A stretch of DNA of 15,710 nucleotides from Eubacteriaceae bacterium UBA1433 (GTDB lineage: Bacteria > Bacillota > Clostridia > Eubacteriales > UBA1433), in the NCBI GenBank assembly GCA_002329295.1, contig DCTT01000015.1, forward strand, positions 80,851 to 96,560, read 5' to 3'. The notes beneath the pieces were generated by a model. The model did not search any database, was not told the origin of the DNA, and saw nothing but the letters and a program-made list of their open reading frames with translations. Below, piece after piece: positions 1 to 6,747 of the stretch (position 1 is its first letter; every line of letters starts with the position of its first letter). The position numbers were made by a program, and so were the translations under genes.

Positions 1-420
1 CTCAACAGCGTCTTTGACCTCTTCTTTTTGAAAGCCGAATTTGCTTGCTTCATCAGCAATATTGATTTGAATCAACACATCCGTTACAACCTTTTGTTTT
101 TCAGACTGCTTTTGAATTTCCTCAGCCAGGCGAATGCTGTCCAACGAATGAATCAGCGCTACTTTTCCGACAACATATTTGACCTTGTTGGTTTGCAGGT
201 GCCCGATCAAATGCCAAGTGATATCCTTGGGGAGTTGGTCATATTTTTGCAAAAATTCCTGCACCCTGTTTTCAGCCATATCTTTCACGCCCGCCTCGTA
301 TACCCTCATCATGCTTTCAATGCTGCGATATTTGCTCACCGCCACCAAAAGCACTTCTTGTTCCGAGCTTTTTACTTCATTTATTTTTTTATAAATTCTG
401 TCGATATTTTGTTGAATCAT
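1..420 (-). CDS. yggS: YggS/PLPBP-family pyridoxal phosphate homeostasis protein, N-terminal part (3' end off window)
   Basis: Only the first 140 codons are present; the reading frame is open at the left edge of the window. The family binds PLP on a single TIM barrel and controls vitamin B6 and amino-acid pools without a known catalytic activity. Visible landmarks are VAVSKY at residues 26-31, with the PLP-binding lysine at 30, ENRVQE at 50-55 and WHLIGHLQTNK around 69-79. Family members usually have about 220-230 residues, so roughly 40 percent is missing. The ATG is preceded by AGGAG five bases upstream, and the previous gene stops only 8 bp before it, so it is translated from the same transcript. 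In many Clostridia this gene leads into sepF and other division genes. That continuation is expected here but lies outside the window. Confidence 0.93.
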   Translation of the reverse strand, partial: MIQQNIDRIYKKINEVKSSEQEVLLVAVSKYRSIESMMRVYEAGVKDMAENRVQEFLQKYDQLPKDITWHLIGHLQTNKVKYVVGKVALIHSLDSIRLAEEIQKQSEKQKVVTDVLIQINIADEASKFGFQKEEVKDAVE

Positions 421-428
421 TTTTTCTC

Positions 429-1715
429 CTATCTGATAACTATTACGCTGTCTTTGTGTTCCACGCTTTTCGGTTCCTCTTGTCCCGCCTCAACAGGCAT
501 CAACACACCCTTTGTATCAATCAACGCACTGCCGCTTTCCTCATCATATCCTCTGACATGTACGCCATAACTTTTGCGCGTCTTGTTTTTATCGATGATA
601 TCAATACAGTCCCTGCCTTCTGTGTTTTTGTAAACGCTGGCTTTGGGAACGACAAATACATTTTTATATTGCTCCACTTCGGCTTTAATCGTGGCTCTTC
701 TTATCGTCATCAATTTTTCGACATCATGCGTCACCATCAACACAATCACCTTTTTTTCCTGATATTCTTTTACATCTACCAGTCGGGACAGATAGCTGTC
801 TTGACCCACCCAAAACCTCATTTGCGGATATTGTGTCAAGATATCCATACGATTTTCCAAAAACTTATAATAATCGCTGTTTGCCACATTTTGTTTGGTA
901 AGGACATTGTTTTTGTAATCCATCACCGTGGTTTCATAGTCTACCTTTGTTTCCAAAGGCAAGACAAATGCCACATAGACACAAGAGTTGTCTGCAATTT
1001 TTAACGTCATCGTCGTGTGTTTATCCAGTTTCTCTGCGTTCAATTTCATAATAAAATCCAAATATTCCGGTGAGACCACGCTTAACAATGCCGGAGAGGC
1101 AATTTCTTCAAAGCCGTCTGACGAATAAAAAAGCTGTCCCGTAAAGTCAACGGGCACTTTTCTTAACGTAACCTCGGAGGAAGCTTCTACTCCGTCAAAT
1201 CTTTCTTTGAGCCTTTTGAGTTCTTCTTCACTATAAAACAAATATTTTACCGTAGCAAACATGATATTTCTTTTATTAACCGCTTCTTCATCAGCGCTCT
1301 TCAAATTTGTCGAATCGCTGTAAACTCTCTTCATATCTGCCAAAAATGCACTGCGATCCTCATACATATAGTGAGTCAGCTTCGCGTCAATAATCATTTT
1401 TTCGCGCTCGGTATATTTCAAAATATCCAACTGCTTTGCCAATACCGTATCTTTTGCAACTTTGGCACCCTCTGCTTCGACACCAATAATGTCATGTCCG
1501 AAATACATCACGGCTTCCTCTCGCATAAAAAGCGCCGGCACCTCTTTTTGCACCACAAATGTTTCGGGTTCCAAAATCATCGTTTTTTCTTTTGTGACTA
1601 TCATCACTGCCACAGCCAACAAAAAAACAAACAGTATCACGATAATTTTTATCGTGTTGCGCCGTTTTATTCTTTTCAGATATTTTCCTTTAACGTATTC
1701 GTCGTTGTTTTTCAA
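429..1715 (-). CDS. HlyD-like membrane-anchored protein (efflux adaptor-like) of the yggS-sepF neighbourhood
   Basis: A 428-residue protein with a basic N-terminus (about residues 8-20), one hydrophobic membrane segment at about 22-40, and a large extracytoplasmic part with a predicted helical middle and beta-rich ends. The architecture resembles HlyD/membrane-fusion adaptors. Related proteins are annotated as HlyD-family efflux adaptors and are commonly found upstream of yggS and sepF in Clostridia. No ABC or RND transporter partner is nearby, so an export role is unproven and a link to envelope or division work is as plausible. The start is TTG: it has AGAGGA 5 bases upstream, no in-frame ATG precedes it, and the first residues are typical of a cytoplasmic lead into a membrane anchor. 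It lies 35 bp after gltX and 8 bp before yggS, so it is in the same operon. Membership of the family is fairly sure; function is not. Confidence 0.75.
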   Translation of the reverse strand: MKNNDEYVKGKYLKRIKRRNTIKIIVILFVFLLAVAVMIVTKEKTMILEPETFVVQKEVPALFMREEAVMYFGHDIIGVEAEGAKVAKDTVLAKQLDILKYTEREKMIIDAKLTHYMYEDRSAFLADMKRVYSDSTNLKSADEEAVNKRNIMFATVKYLFYSEEELKRLKERFDGVEASSEVTLRKVPVDFTGQLFYSSDGFEEIASPALLSVVSPEYLDFIMKLNAEKLDKHTTMTLKIADNSCVYVAFVLPLETKVDYETTVMDYKNNVLTKQNVANSDYYKFLENRMDILTQYPQMRFWVGQDSYLSRLVDVKEYQEKKVIVLMVTHDVEKLMTIRRATIKAEVEQYKNVFVVPKASVYKNTEGRDCIDIIDKNKTRKSYGVHVRGYDEESGSALIDTKGVLMPVEAGQEEPKSVEHKDSVIVIR

Positions 1716-1750
1716 ACAGATCCTCTTTTGCTTTTTGTCATATTTAATTT

Positions 1751-3214
1751 TTATTGTTCCTTCTGCAATTCCTCTTTCAGCCGCAAGAGCAATTCGTCAC
1801 GACCGATAGCGGCCATGGTCTTTGCCAAATCATCCCCATGCATTTGCCCTGTAAAGGCAATGCGAATCGGCATATATAAGCCTTTTCCTTTGATGCCCGT
1901 CTCCTTTTGCACCGCTCGAATCAACTCTTGCGCCAATGCGGCGGTAAGGCTTTCCGTTCCTTCCAACTTTTCTTGCAACACTTGAAGCACAACTCTGCTG
2001 TCAGGTTCAGCCAAAATTGCCTGTTGTTCTTCACCAACAACTCCTTTGCGCAAAAACGGTTCCATCAGAACATTGATATCATTCAATGTCACCATTTTTT
2101 CTTTTACAGCATCGGCTATCAATGCCAATTTTTGCAGATCCACCTCTTCTTTTAAATAAGGCTTGCATCTCTTAGCCAACTCTTCATTGCTGAGCTTTTT
2201 GATATATTGCCCATTCATCCAATTTAATTTTTCCATATCAAAAACAGCGCCTGCCTTGTGAATGCGCGAAGCGTCAAAACGCTCTATCAACTCATCCATG
2301 TCCATGATTTCCGTCTCATCTGCGCTGCTCCACCCCAACAACGCAACAAAGTTCGTCAGCGCCTCAGGCAAATATCCTTTGGTTTTAAAATCTTCCATCG
2401 CCGCATCGTCATTTCGCTTGGACAACTTTTTTTTGCTCTCATTGAGGACAGTGGGCAAATGGGTGTAGTTGGGCGGTTCTATTCCCAGCGTTTTATAGAG
2501 ATATACGTGCTTGGGCGTAGAAGAAATCCATTCTTCTCCTCGAATCACATCCGTAATGTGCATCAATGCATCGTCCACCACCACGGCAAAATGATAGGTG
2601 GGATATCCGTCTGATTTAATCAACACCTGATCGTCTAAATCATTGGTATTGAAAGCGATATGTCCATAGACTTTATCGTCAAATTCAATCAGTGTATCCG
2701 CCGGCAAGTTTAGGCGTACAACGTACTCTTCTCCGGCCTCTATCTTCGCTTGAATCTCCTCTTCTGTCAGAGCAAGGCATTTTTTATCATACCGCGGCGT
2801 CTGATTTTGTTCGCTTTGTGCCGCACGCAATGTATCTAAGCGTTCTTTGGAACAAAAACAGAGGTAAGCATCCTTTTGATCCAACAATTTTTGAATATAT
2901 TCTTGGTAAATCGGCAACCGTTGAGATTGAATATACGGTCCGTATTCTCCTCTTTGCTCCACCTTTCCCTCCGCGGTGAGATACACCCCTTCATCACACG
3001 CAACACCGCCCCAATCAAGGGCCTGCACCAAATTTTCAATGGCATCTTCCACCAATCGGGTTCGATCCGTGTCTTCAATGCGCAAAATCATTTTGCCGCC
3101 GCTTTGTTTCGCAATCAAATAATTATATAGCGCCGTGCGATATCCTCCCACATGCAAGTATCCTGTTGGTGACGGTGCAAATCGCACCCGGATATCGGTT
3201 TTGTTTTCATTCAT
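1751..3214 (-). CDS. gltX: Glutamate--tRNA ligase (GluRS)
   Basis: Class I aminoacyl-tRNA synthetase that charges tRNA with glutamate in the cytoplasm. The HIGH-type signature is HVGG at residues 21-24 and the KMSKS-type loop is KLSKR at 253-257. A zinc site matches the E. coli pattern: Cys119, Cys121, Tyr142 and Cys146. Length is 487 residues, normal for bacterial GluRS. I chose the ATG at 3214 because GAGGA lies 8 bases upstream; a GTG at 3229 in frame would add five residues but has no comparable ribosome site. This ATG overlaps the end of queG by 8 bp (ATGAATGA), so the two genes are translationally coupled. In Bacillota GluRS is often non-discriminating and also feeds tRNA-Gln through GatCAB; the sequence alone cannot show which type this is. 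No T-box leader is present. Confidence 0.97.
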   Translation of the reverse strand: MNENKTDIRVRFAPSPTGYLHVGGYRTALYNYLIAKQSGGKMILRIEDTDRTRLVEDAIENLVQALDWGGVACDEGVYLTAEGKVEQRGEYGPYIQSQRLPIYQEYIQKLLDQKDAYLCFCSKERLDTLRAAQSEQNQTPRYDKKCLALTEEEIQAKIEAGEEYVVRLNLPADTLIEFDDKVYGHIAFNTNDLDDQVLIKSDGYPTYHFAVVVDDALMHITDVIRGEEWISSTPKHVYLYKTLGIEPPNYTHLPTVLNESKKKLSKRNDDAAMEDFKTKGYLPEALTNFVALLGWSSADETEIMDMDELIERFDASRIHKAGAVFDMEKLNWMNGQYIKKLSNEELAKRCKPYLKEEVDLQKLALIADAVKEKMVTLNDINVLMEPFLRKGVVGEEQQAILAEPDSRVVLQVLQEKLEGTESLTAALAQELIRAVQKETGIKGKGLYMPIRIAFTGQMHGDDLAKTMAAIGRDELLLRLKEELQKEQ

Positions 3215-4166
3215 GGTCTTTTTCCTCACTGTATATATTTTCTTTCACAATTTTTGCATTTCTCTTAATGACATCGTATCCGCGCCAATACAATGCCGTA
3301 TCTTTATATTTTCCATCAAATCCCGCCTCCCCCAAGCCAATTATTTCATCGCACGAAACATAAACGTCCTGCACTTTAGGCTCAAAGCAGGCATGGCGAC
3401 TTACTTTTGCCCGCTGATTGAAAGGACACACCTGTTGACACACATCACATCCATAAATATGACGACCTATCCGTTTTTTTTCTTCTTCTCGCAAAACTTT
3501 TTTCTGCGTAAGATTGGAGATACATCGCTTTGGGTTCAGCTTATATTCTCCGTACAAGGCGCCGCTTTCACAATGTTCGATACAAGAGGTGCATTCTCCG
3601 CACCTGTTTGCCATCGGCACATCATAAGCCTCTATCGGCAAATCTGTCAAAATATGCCCTAAAAAAAGATAGCTGCCCAATTCAGGATGGATGATAAAAT
3701 TGTTTTTCCCAAAAAAACCCAATCCTGCCCGATATGCACAAATTCTGTCGTCCAGCACGCCCGTATCACAATAGGTCTGATACTTATATTTCTGTTGCGT
3801 GATTTGATCCGTTTTCGCAACAAGTTCCTGCATTTTTTGTTGCATGATTTTGTGATAATCCCGTTGAAAAACATGAACCGATATAATGCCCTTGTCTGAT
3901 TGCAAGTCTTGGTCTCGCACGGCAACGGGATGATGATAAGACAATCCCACCGCTATAATCGTTTTCGCCTCAGGCATCACATCCGACACCCGCAATCTTT
4001 TTGCAAGTTCACCAACACCACCCACATCGGCAAGGTGATTGTTTTTTATCCGCTCCTGATACATCGGCAAAAACTCGGTGGCATCCTTTGCCTCAGCAAA
4101 TCCTATTAAGTCGATTTGAACCGCTTGCGCCTGCTCTTTGATTATGGTTTTCAAATCAATATCCAT
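3207..4166 (-). CDS. queG: Epoxyqueuosine reductase QueG
   Basis: Performs the last step of queuosine synthesis, reducing epoxyqueuosine to queuosine at tRNA wobble position 34, using cobalamin and two [4Fe-4S] clusters. Seen here: the catalytic-region motif DTGVLDDR with Asp134, a ferredoxin-type block with Cys189, 192, 195 and 199, then Cys215, and a second block with Cys240, 243 and 247 followed by Pro248. The length of 319 residues is shorter than the E. coli enzyme; the C-terminal HEAT-like extension is reduced or absent, as in other Firmicutes. The N-terminus lines up with QueG homologues from the ATG at 4166, although no Shine-Dalgarno site precedes it. It heads an operon with gltX, so two tRNA functions are made together. 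The pathway implies a queuosine synthesis or salvage system elsewhere in the genome. Confidence 0.96.
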   Translation of the reverse strand: MDIDLKTIIKEQAQAVQIDLIGFAEAKDATEFLPMYQERIKNNHLADVGGVGELAKRLRVSDVMPEAKTIIAVGLSYHHPVAVRDQDLQSDKGIISVHVFQRDYHKIMQQKMQELVAKTDQITQQKYKYQTYCDTGVLDDRICAYRAGLGFFGKNNFIIHPELGSYLFLGHILTDLPIEAYDVPMANRCGECTSCIEHCESGALYGEYKLNPKRCISNLTQKKVLREEEKKRIGRHIYGCDVCQQVCPFNQRAKVSRHACFEPKVQDVYVSCDEIIGLGEAGFDGKYKDTALYWRGYDVIKRNAKIVKENIYSEEKDHE

Positions 4167-4172
4167 TTTTTT

Positions 4173-4201
4173 ATTATATCACAAAAGCATACACATAGAA
4201 A
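4173..4201 (-). promoter_or_regulatory. Promoter of queG-gltX operon, predicted leaderless start
   Basis: Read on the minus strand there is an extended -10, TGATATAAT (4181-4173), with a weak -35 match TTTCTA (4201-4196) at a 17-bp spacing. The A of the queG ATG lies seven bases beyond the last T of the -10, which is where transcription normally begins. No purine-rich ribosome site fits between the promoter and the ATG. The -35 overlaps the U-tract of the upstream terminator. Confidence 0.6.
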
Positions 4202-4231
4202 AAAGACCGCAAGGTAAGTTGCGGTCTTTTT
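4199..4231 (-). terminator. Rho-independent terminator of the DUF1858 gene
   Basis: AAAAAGACCGCAA (4200-4212) and TTGCGGTCTTTTT (4219-4231) form a perfect 13-bp stem with a 6-base loop. Read on the minus strand it lies 10 bp after the DUF1858 stop codon and ends in a run of T, a canonical intrinsic terminator. It insulates the queG promoter that follows directly. Confidence 0.85.
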
Positions 4232-4241
4232 ATCGTAGCGA

Positions 4242-4439
4242 TTACAAACCTGCCGCTTCGTTCAGCTCTTCCACCACTTCGTCTACATCGATGCCGTGTA
4301 CGCTAAGACCTTGTTCCAACGTCTCATAATGTGCGGCAAAGCAACCCAGGCAAGGAAGTTGGTAACGCATAAATACTTCAACGGTAGCTGGATGTTTTTC
4401 TAAAATTTCCGTAATTTTATCTTCTTTTTTGATTTTCAT
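4242..4439 (-). CDS. DUF1858 domain-containing CxxC mini-protein
   Basis: A 65-residue single-domain protein. It matches the DUF1858 / ScdA-N-like family, a subset of which is called the hybrid-cluster-protein-associated redox disulfide domain. The diagnostic part is CLGCFAA at about residues 30-36, followed by ETLEQG and a HGID.DEVVEELN-type helix. The two cysteines could cycle as a disulfide or help bind metal; the biochemical role of these stand-alone proteins is not established. GGAGGT lies 10 bases upstream of the ATG, a strong ribosome site. It is monocistronic: it has its own promoter, divergent from the HPr-like gene, and its own terminator. No hybrid cluster protein gene is in the window. 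Confidence 0.85.
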   Translation of the reverse strand: MKIKKEDKITEILEKHPATVEVFMRYQLPCLGCFAAHYETLEQGLSVHGIDVDEVVEELNEAAGL

Positions 4440-4477
4440 CTGTTATACCTCCGCAGAAAAGACTTGTCTTTTCTTAA

Positions 4478-4506
4478 ATAGTACCGTAAAGCGAAAAAAA
4501 AGTAAA
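4478..4506 (-). promoter_or_regulatory. Promoter of the DUF1858 gene
   Basis: On the minus strand TTTACT (4506-4501) and TACTAT (4483-4478) are separated by exactly 17 bp, upstream of the GGAGGT ribosome site. The -35 box sits inside one arm of the 25-bp palindrome shared with the divergent promoter. Confidence 0.5.
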
Positions 4507-4522
4507 TTAAAATTTTACTTTT
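4498..4522. repeat. 25-bp palindrome between divergent promoters (candidate operator)
   Basis: AAAAGTAAA (4498-4506) and TTTACTTTT (4514-4522) are perfect inverted 9-bp arms around a 7-base AT spacer. Each arm contains the -35 hexamer of one of the two divergent promoters. The symmetry would suit a dimeric regulator acting on both genes, but it could also simply reflect two identical -35 boxes facing each other in AT-rich DNA. Confidence 0.5.
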
Positions 4523-4541
4523 CGTATTTTGTGTGTATAAT
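4514..4541 (+). promoter_or_regulatory. Promoter of the HPr-like gene
   Basis: TTTACT (4514-4519) and a perfect TATAAT (4536-4541) with 16-bp spacing. The predicted start near 4548 leaves a leader of about 40 bases before the ATG at 4587. Confidence 0.6.
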
Positions 4542-4586
4542 ATATATTATACATGTAATCTATTACAGTTAAGAAAGGGTACAAAC

Positions 4587-4853
4587 ATGATTCAGCAAAA
4601 AACGCGTGTAGGGGTTGAAGGTGGACTACATGGAAAAGTAGCATCGGCCTTGGTTGAACTCGCAAGCAAATGTAAAAGCGAAATACATATTCAAAAGGAA
4701 CATGCGACCATTAATGCCAAGAGCATCATAGGTGTGATGATTTTAAATGTAAAAGAAGGCGACGAAGTTTTAGTTCAAATAGATGGTATAGATGAAGCAA
4801 AAGCAATGAGCAGTATCTTATCCTTACTCAGCGGCGAAGACGAGGTAAATTAA
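4587..4853 (+). CDS. Atypical HPr-family phosphocarrier protein
   Basis: An 88-residue protein of normal HPr length that aligns with HPr without gaps at the key sites. His15, the residue phosphorylated by PTS enzyme I, is present in GGLHGKVAS. Ser46, the target of HPr kinase, is present in NAKSIIGVM. However, the usual HARPA stretch reads HGKVA, so the conserved Arg17 is Lys and Pro18 is Val. It may be a true HPr with a modified active site or a paralogue with a mainly regulatory role, in the way Crh is in Bacillus. The start at 4587 puts His and Ser at the canonical numbers and has GAAAGGG upstream; an in-frame ATG at 4533 lies inside the promoter and is rejected. The gene is monocistronic with its own promoter and terminator. 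No other PTS gene is in the window. Confidence 0.88.
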   Translation: MIQQKTRVGVEGGLHGKVASALVELASKCKSEIHIQKEHATINAKSIIGVMILNVKEGDEVLVQIDGIDEAKAMSSILSLLSGEDEVN

Positions 4854-4877
4854 AGGGTTCGATAATTGACATTGTTG

Positions 4878-4921
4878 AAACAGCCAAAAGAGATTTCTCT
4901 TTCGGTCTGTTTTGTTGTTTT
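4878..4921 (+). terminator. Terminator of the HPr-like gene
   Basis: A long stem: AAACAG and CC plus AAAGAGA on the left pair with TCTCTTT, GG and CTGTTT on the right, with an A/C mismatch and a bulged T. A T-rich run (TTTTGTTGTTTTTT) follows. It begins 25 bp after the stop codon. Confidence 0.75.
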
Positions 4922-4931
4922 TTAAAATGAG

Positions 4932-5016
4932 TTCAACCGGTTTAAAACCCATTTTTTTAACCGAACAACTTTTGAGATCCGCCACGATAATTTCTTGACA
5001 GAAACGCTTTAACCGA
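4932..5016. repeat. Cluster of AACCG elements upstream of and within the rny promoter
   Basis: A 14-bp imperfectly spaced palindrome, TTcAACCGGTTtAA (4932-4945), is followed by two direct copies of TTTAACCGA (4956-4964 and 5008-5016). The last copy lies in the spacer between the -35 and -10 of the rny promoter. The arrangement could be a set of binding sites for a regulator, but no family is recognisable. Confidence 0.35.
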
Positions 5017-5023
5017 TTAAAAT
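4995..5023 (+). promoter_or_regulatory. Sigma-A-type promoter of rny
   Basis: A perfect TTGACA (4995-5000) and TAAAAT (5018-5023) at the ideal 17-bp spacing. The predicted start near 5030 gives an AT-rich leader of about 110 bases before rny, in which no known riboswitch pattern was recognised. Confidence 0.7.
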
Positions 5024-5141
5024 TAATGTGTTGGGATAAAAATATTCAGTTGTTCTATGTGTTATTAAGATTTATTATTTTTTCTTTTTATACGAAACGA
5101 AATTACCACTGATTTTTGAAAATTAAATAAAGGAGGAAATT

Positions 5142-6677
5142 ATGTTTATCAAAATACTATTGGCTTTGCTTTATATAGGTGTAGGGCTGGTCGGAGGGTA
5201 TTTTCTCAGACAGTACATGAGTGAATGCAAAATTAACAATGCTACGAAAACAGCCAATTCTATGGTCGAAGATGCCATCAAAGAAGGCGAAAGAGTCAAA
5301 AAAGAAAAGTTATTAGAAGCAAAAGAAGAAATTCATGCCCTGAGAACCGAACTGGATAAAGAAAGCCGTGACCGAAGAAACGAACTGCAACGATTAGAGA
5401 AACGTGTTATTTTCAAAGAAGAAAATTTAGATAAAAAATTAGAAAACATCGAAAAAAAAGAAGAAACTTTAAACGAAAAAAACAAAAAGATTGAGCTGAA
5501 AGAGTCCGAATTGGACTTATTGCTAAAAAAGCAGCTCGCAGAACTTGAAAAAATATCACAACTTACTTTTGAAGAAGCCAGAGAACTGCTTTTAGCAAAT
5601 GTCGAAAACAAAATCACTCGCGAAATGGCGATTATGATCAAAAACAAAGAGGCGGAAGCCAAAGCGGAAGCAGATAAAAAAGCCCGGGAAATCATCTCCT
5701 GCGCAATACAAAAATGCGCTGCGGATCATGTGTCGGAATCCACTGTCTCGGTGGTCTCGTTACCCAGCGACGAAATGAAAGGACGCATTATCGGACGCGA
5801 AGGCAGAAACATTCGTACCTTGGAGACGCTGACAGGCGTTGACTTAATTATTGACGATACACCGGAGGCGGTTATTTTATCCGCTTTTGATCCTATCAAG
5901 CGTGAAATAGCAAGAAACGCATTAGAAAAACTGATTAGCGACGGAAGAATCCACCCTGCACGAATCGAAGAAATGGTCAATCATTCGAAAAAAGAAATTG
6001 ACGACAAAATCAAAGAAATGGGTGAACAAGCCGTCTTTGAAGTGGGATTGCATAAACTGCATCCCGAAATCATAAAACTCATTGGTCGCCTGCATTATCG
6101 CACCAGCTACGGACAAAATATTTTAAAACACTCGTTGGAAGTAGCTTATTTGGCAGGTGTTATGGCAGACGAATTGGGCGCCAATGCAAAAATCGCTCGC
6201 CGTGCCGGCCTGCTGCACGATATAGGCAAGGCGCTGGACCACGAAATCGAAGGTCCCCATGTAGCCATCGGCGTAGATATTCTCAAACGCTATAAAGAAA
6301 ACAACGACGTTATTCATGCAGTGGAAGCGCACCATGATGATGTAGAACCCAAAACCATCGAAGCTGTACTCGTACAGGCGGCCGATGCTATTTCTGCAGC
6401 AAGACCGGGCGCAAGACGCGAAACTTTGGAAACCTATATCAAGCGACTGCAAAAATTGGAAGAAATCGCTATGTCCTTCCCCGAAGTGGATAAATCCTTT
6501 GCCATCCAGGCAGGAAGAGAAGTGCGTATCTTAGTCAAATCCGATGAAATTGATGATGTCGGCATGGTTTTAACTGCCAAAGAAATTGCACAACGCATCG
6601 AAAACGAATTGGACTATCCCGGCCAAATCAAAGTAAACTTAATACGCGAAACGCGCGTGACAGAGTATGCAAAATAA
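5142..6677 (+). CDS. rny: Ribonuclease Y
   Basis: Membrane-anchored endoribonuclease that starts mRNA decay in many Bacillota and can act as a scaffold for the RNA degradation complex. Domains in order: an N-terminal membrane helix (about residues 3-23), a long charged coiled coil (about 40-190, very rich in Lys and Glu), a KH RNA-binding domain with the GxxG loop in IIGREGRNIR (216-225), and an HD domain with the first metal His at 330 (ILKH) and the HD pair at 359-360 (LLHDIGKA). Length of 511 residues matches the family at about 520. The start has AAAGGAGG seven bases upstream. It is followed by ymdB, as in Bacillus, where the two lie together. Transcription is from the promoter at 4995, with a hairpin between the two genes. 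Confidence 0.98.
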   Translation: MFIKILLALLYIGVGLVGGYFLRQYMSECKINNATKTANSMVEDAIKEGERVKKEKLLEAKEEIHALRTELDKESRDRRNELQRLEKRVIFKEENLDKKLENIEKKEETLNEKNKKIELKESELDLLLKKQLAELEKISQLTFEEARELLLANVENKITREMAIMIKNKEAEAKAEADKKAREIISCAIQKCAADHVSESTVSVVSLPSDEMKGRIIGREGRNIRTLETLTGVDLIIDDTPEAVILSAFDPIKREIARNALEKLISDGRIHPARIEEMVNHSKKEIDDKIKEMGEQAVFEVGLHKLHPEIIKLIGRLHYRTSYGQNILKHSLEVAYLAGVMADELGANAKIARRAGLLHDIGKALDHEIEGPHVAIGVDILKRYKENNDVIHAVEAHHDDVEPKTIEAVLVQAADAISAARPGARRETLETYIKRLQKLEEIAMSFPEVDKSFAIQAGREVRILVKSDEIDDVGMVLTAKEIAQRIENELDYPGQIKVNLIRETRVTEYAK

Positions 6678-6678
6678 C

Positions 6679-6706
6679 AAAACAGAGAGCCGAGGCTCTC
6701 TGTTTT
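6679..6706 (+). terminator. Perfect hairpin between rny and ymdB (weak terminator or attenuator)
   Basis: AAAACAGAGAGCC (6679-6691) and GGCTCTCTGTTTT (6694-6706) are perfect inverted arms; the last pairs must open to make a loop. It starts directly after the rny stop codon. Only four T follow, then CAAATTC, so termination is probably incomplete. The following gene has no visible promoter and would depend on read-through. Confidence 0.65.
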
Positions 6707-6747
6707 CAAATTCTACACCTAACAACGACATGCCATAAGGAGAAATG

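Noticed and set aside
456..1985. Several plus-strand open frames of 115-204 codons opposite the HlyD-like gene and gltX
   Set aside because: They are shadows of the coding strand: rich in Phe, His and Cys, without ribosome sites, and opposite well-supported genes.
3215..3229. GTG start for gltX five codons upstream of the chosen ATG
   Set aside because: GAGGA is well placed for the ATG at 3214 and overlaps the GTG itself, and the extra residues are not part of the GluRS family start.
4167..4200. T-box leader controlling the queG-gltX operon
   Set aside because: There is almost no leader before queG, so no T-box can be present.
4533..4586. 18-codon N-terminal extension of the HPr-like protein
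   Set aside because: The upstream ATG lies within the promoter -10 region, and only the start at 4587 puts His15 and Ser46 at canonical numbers.
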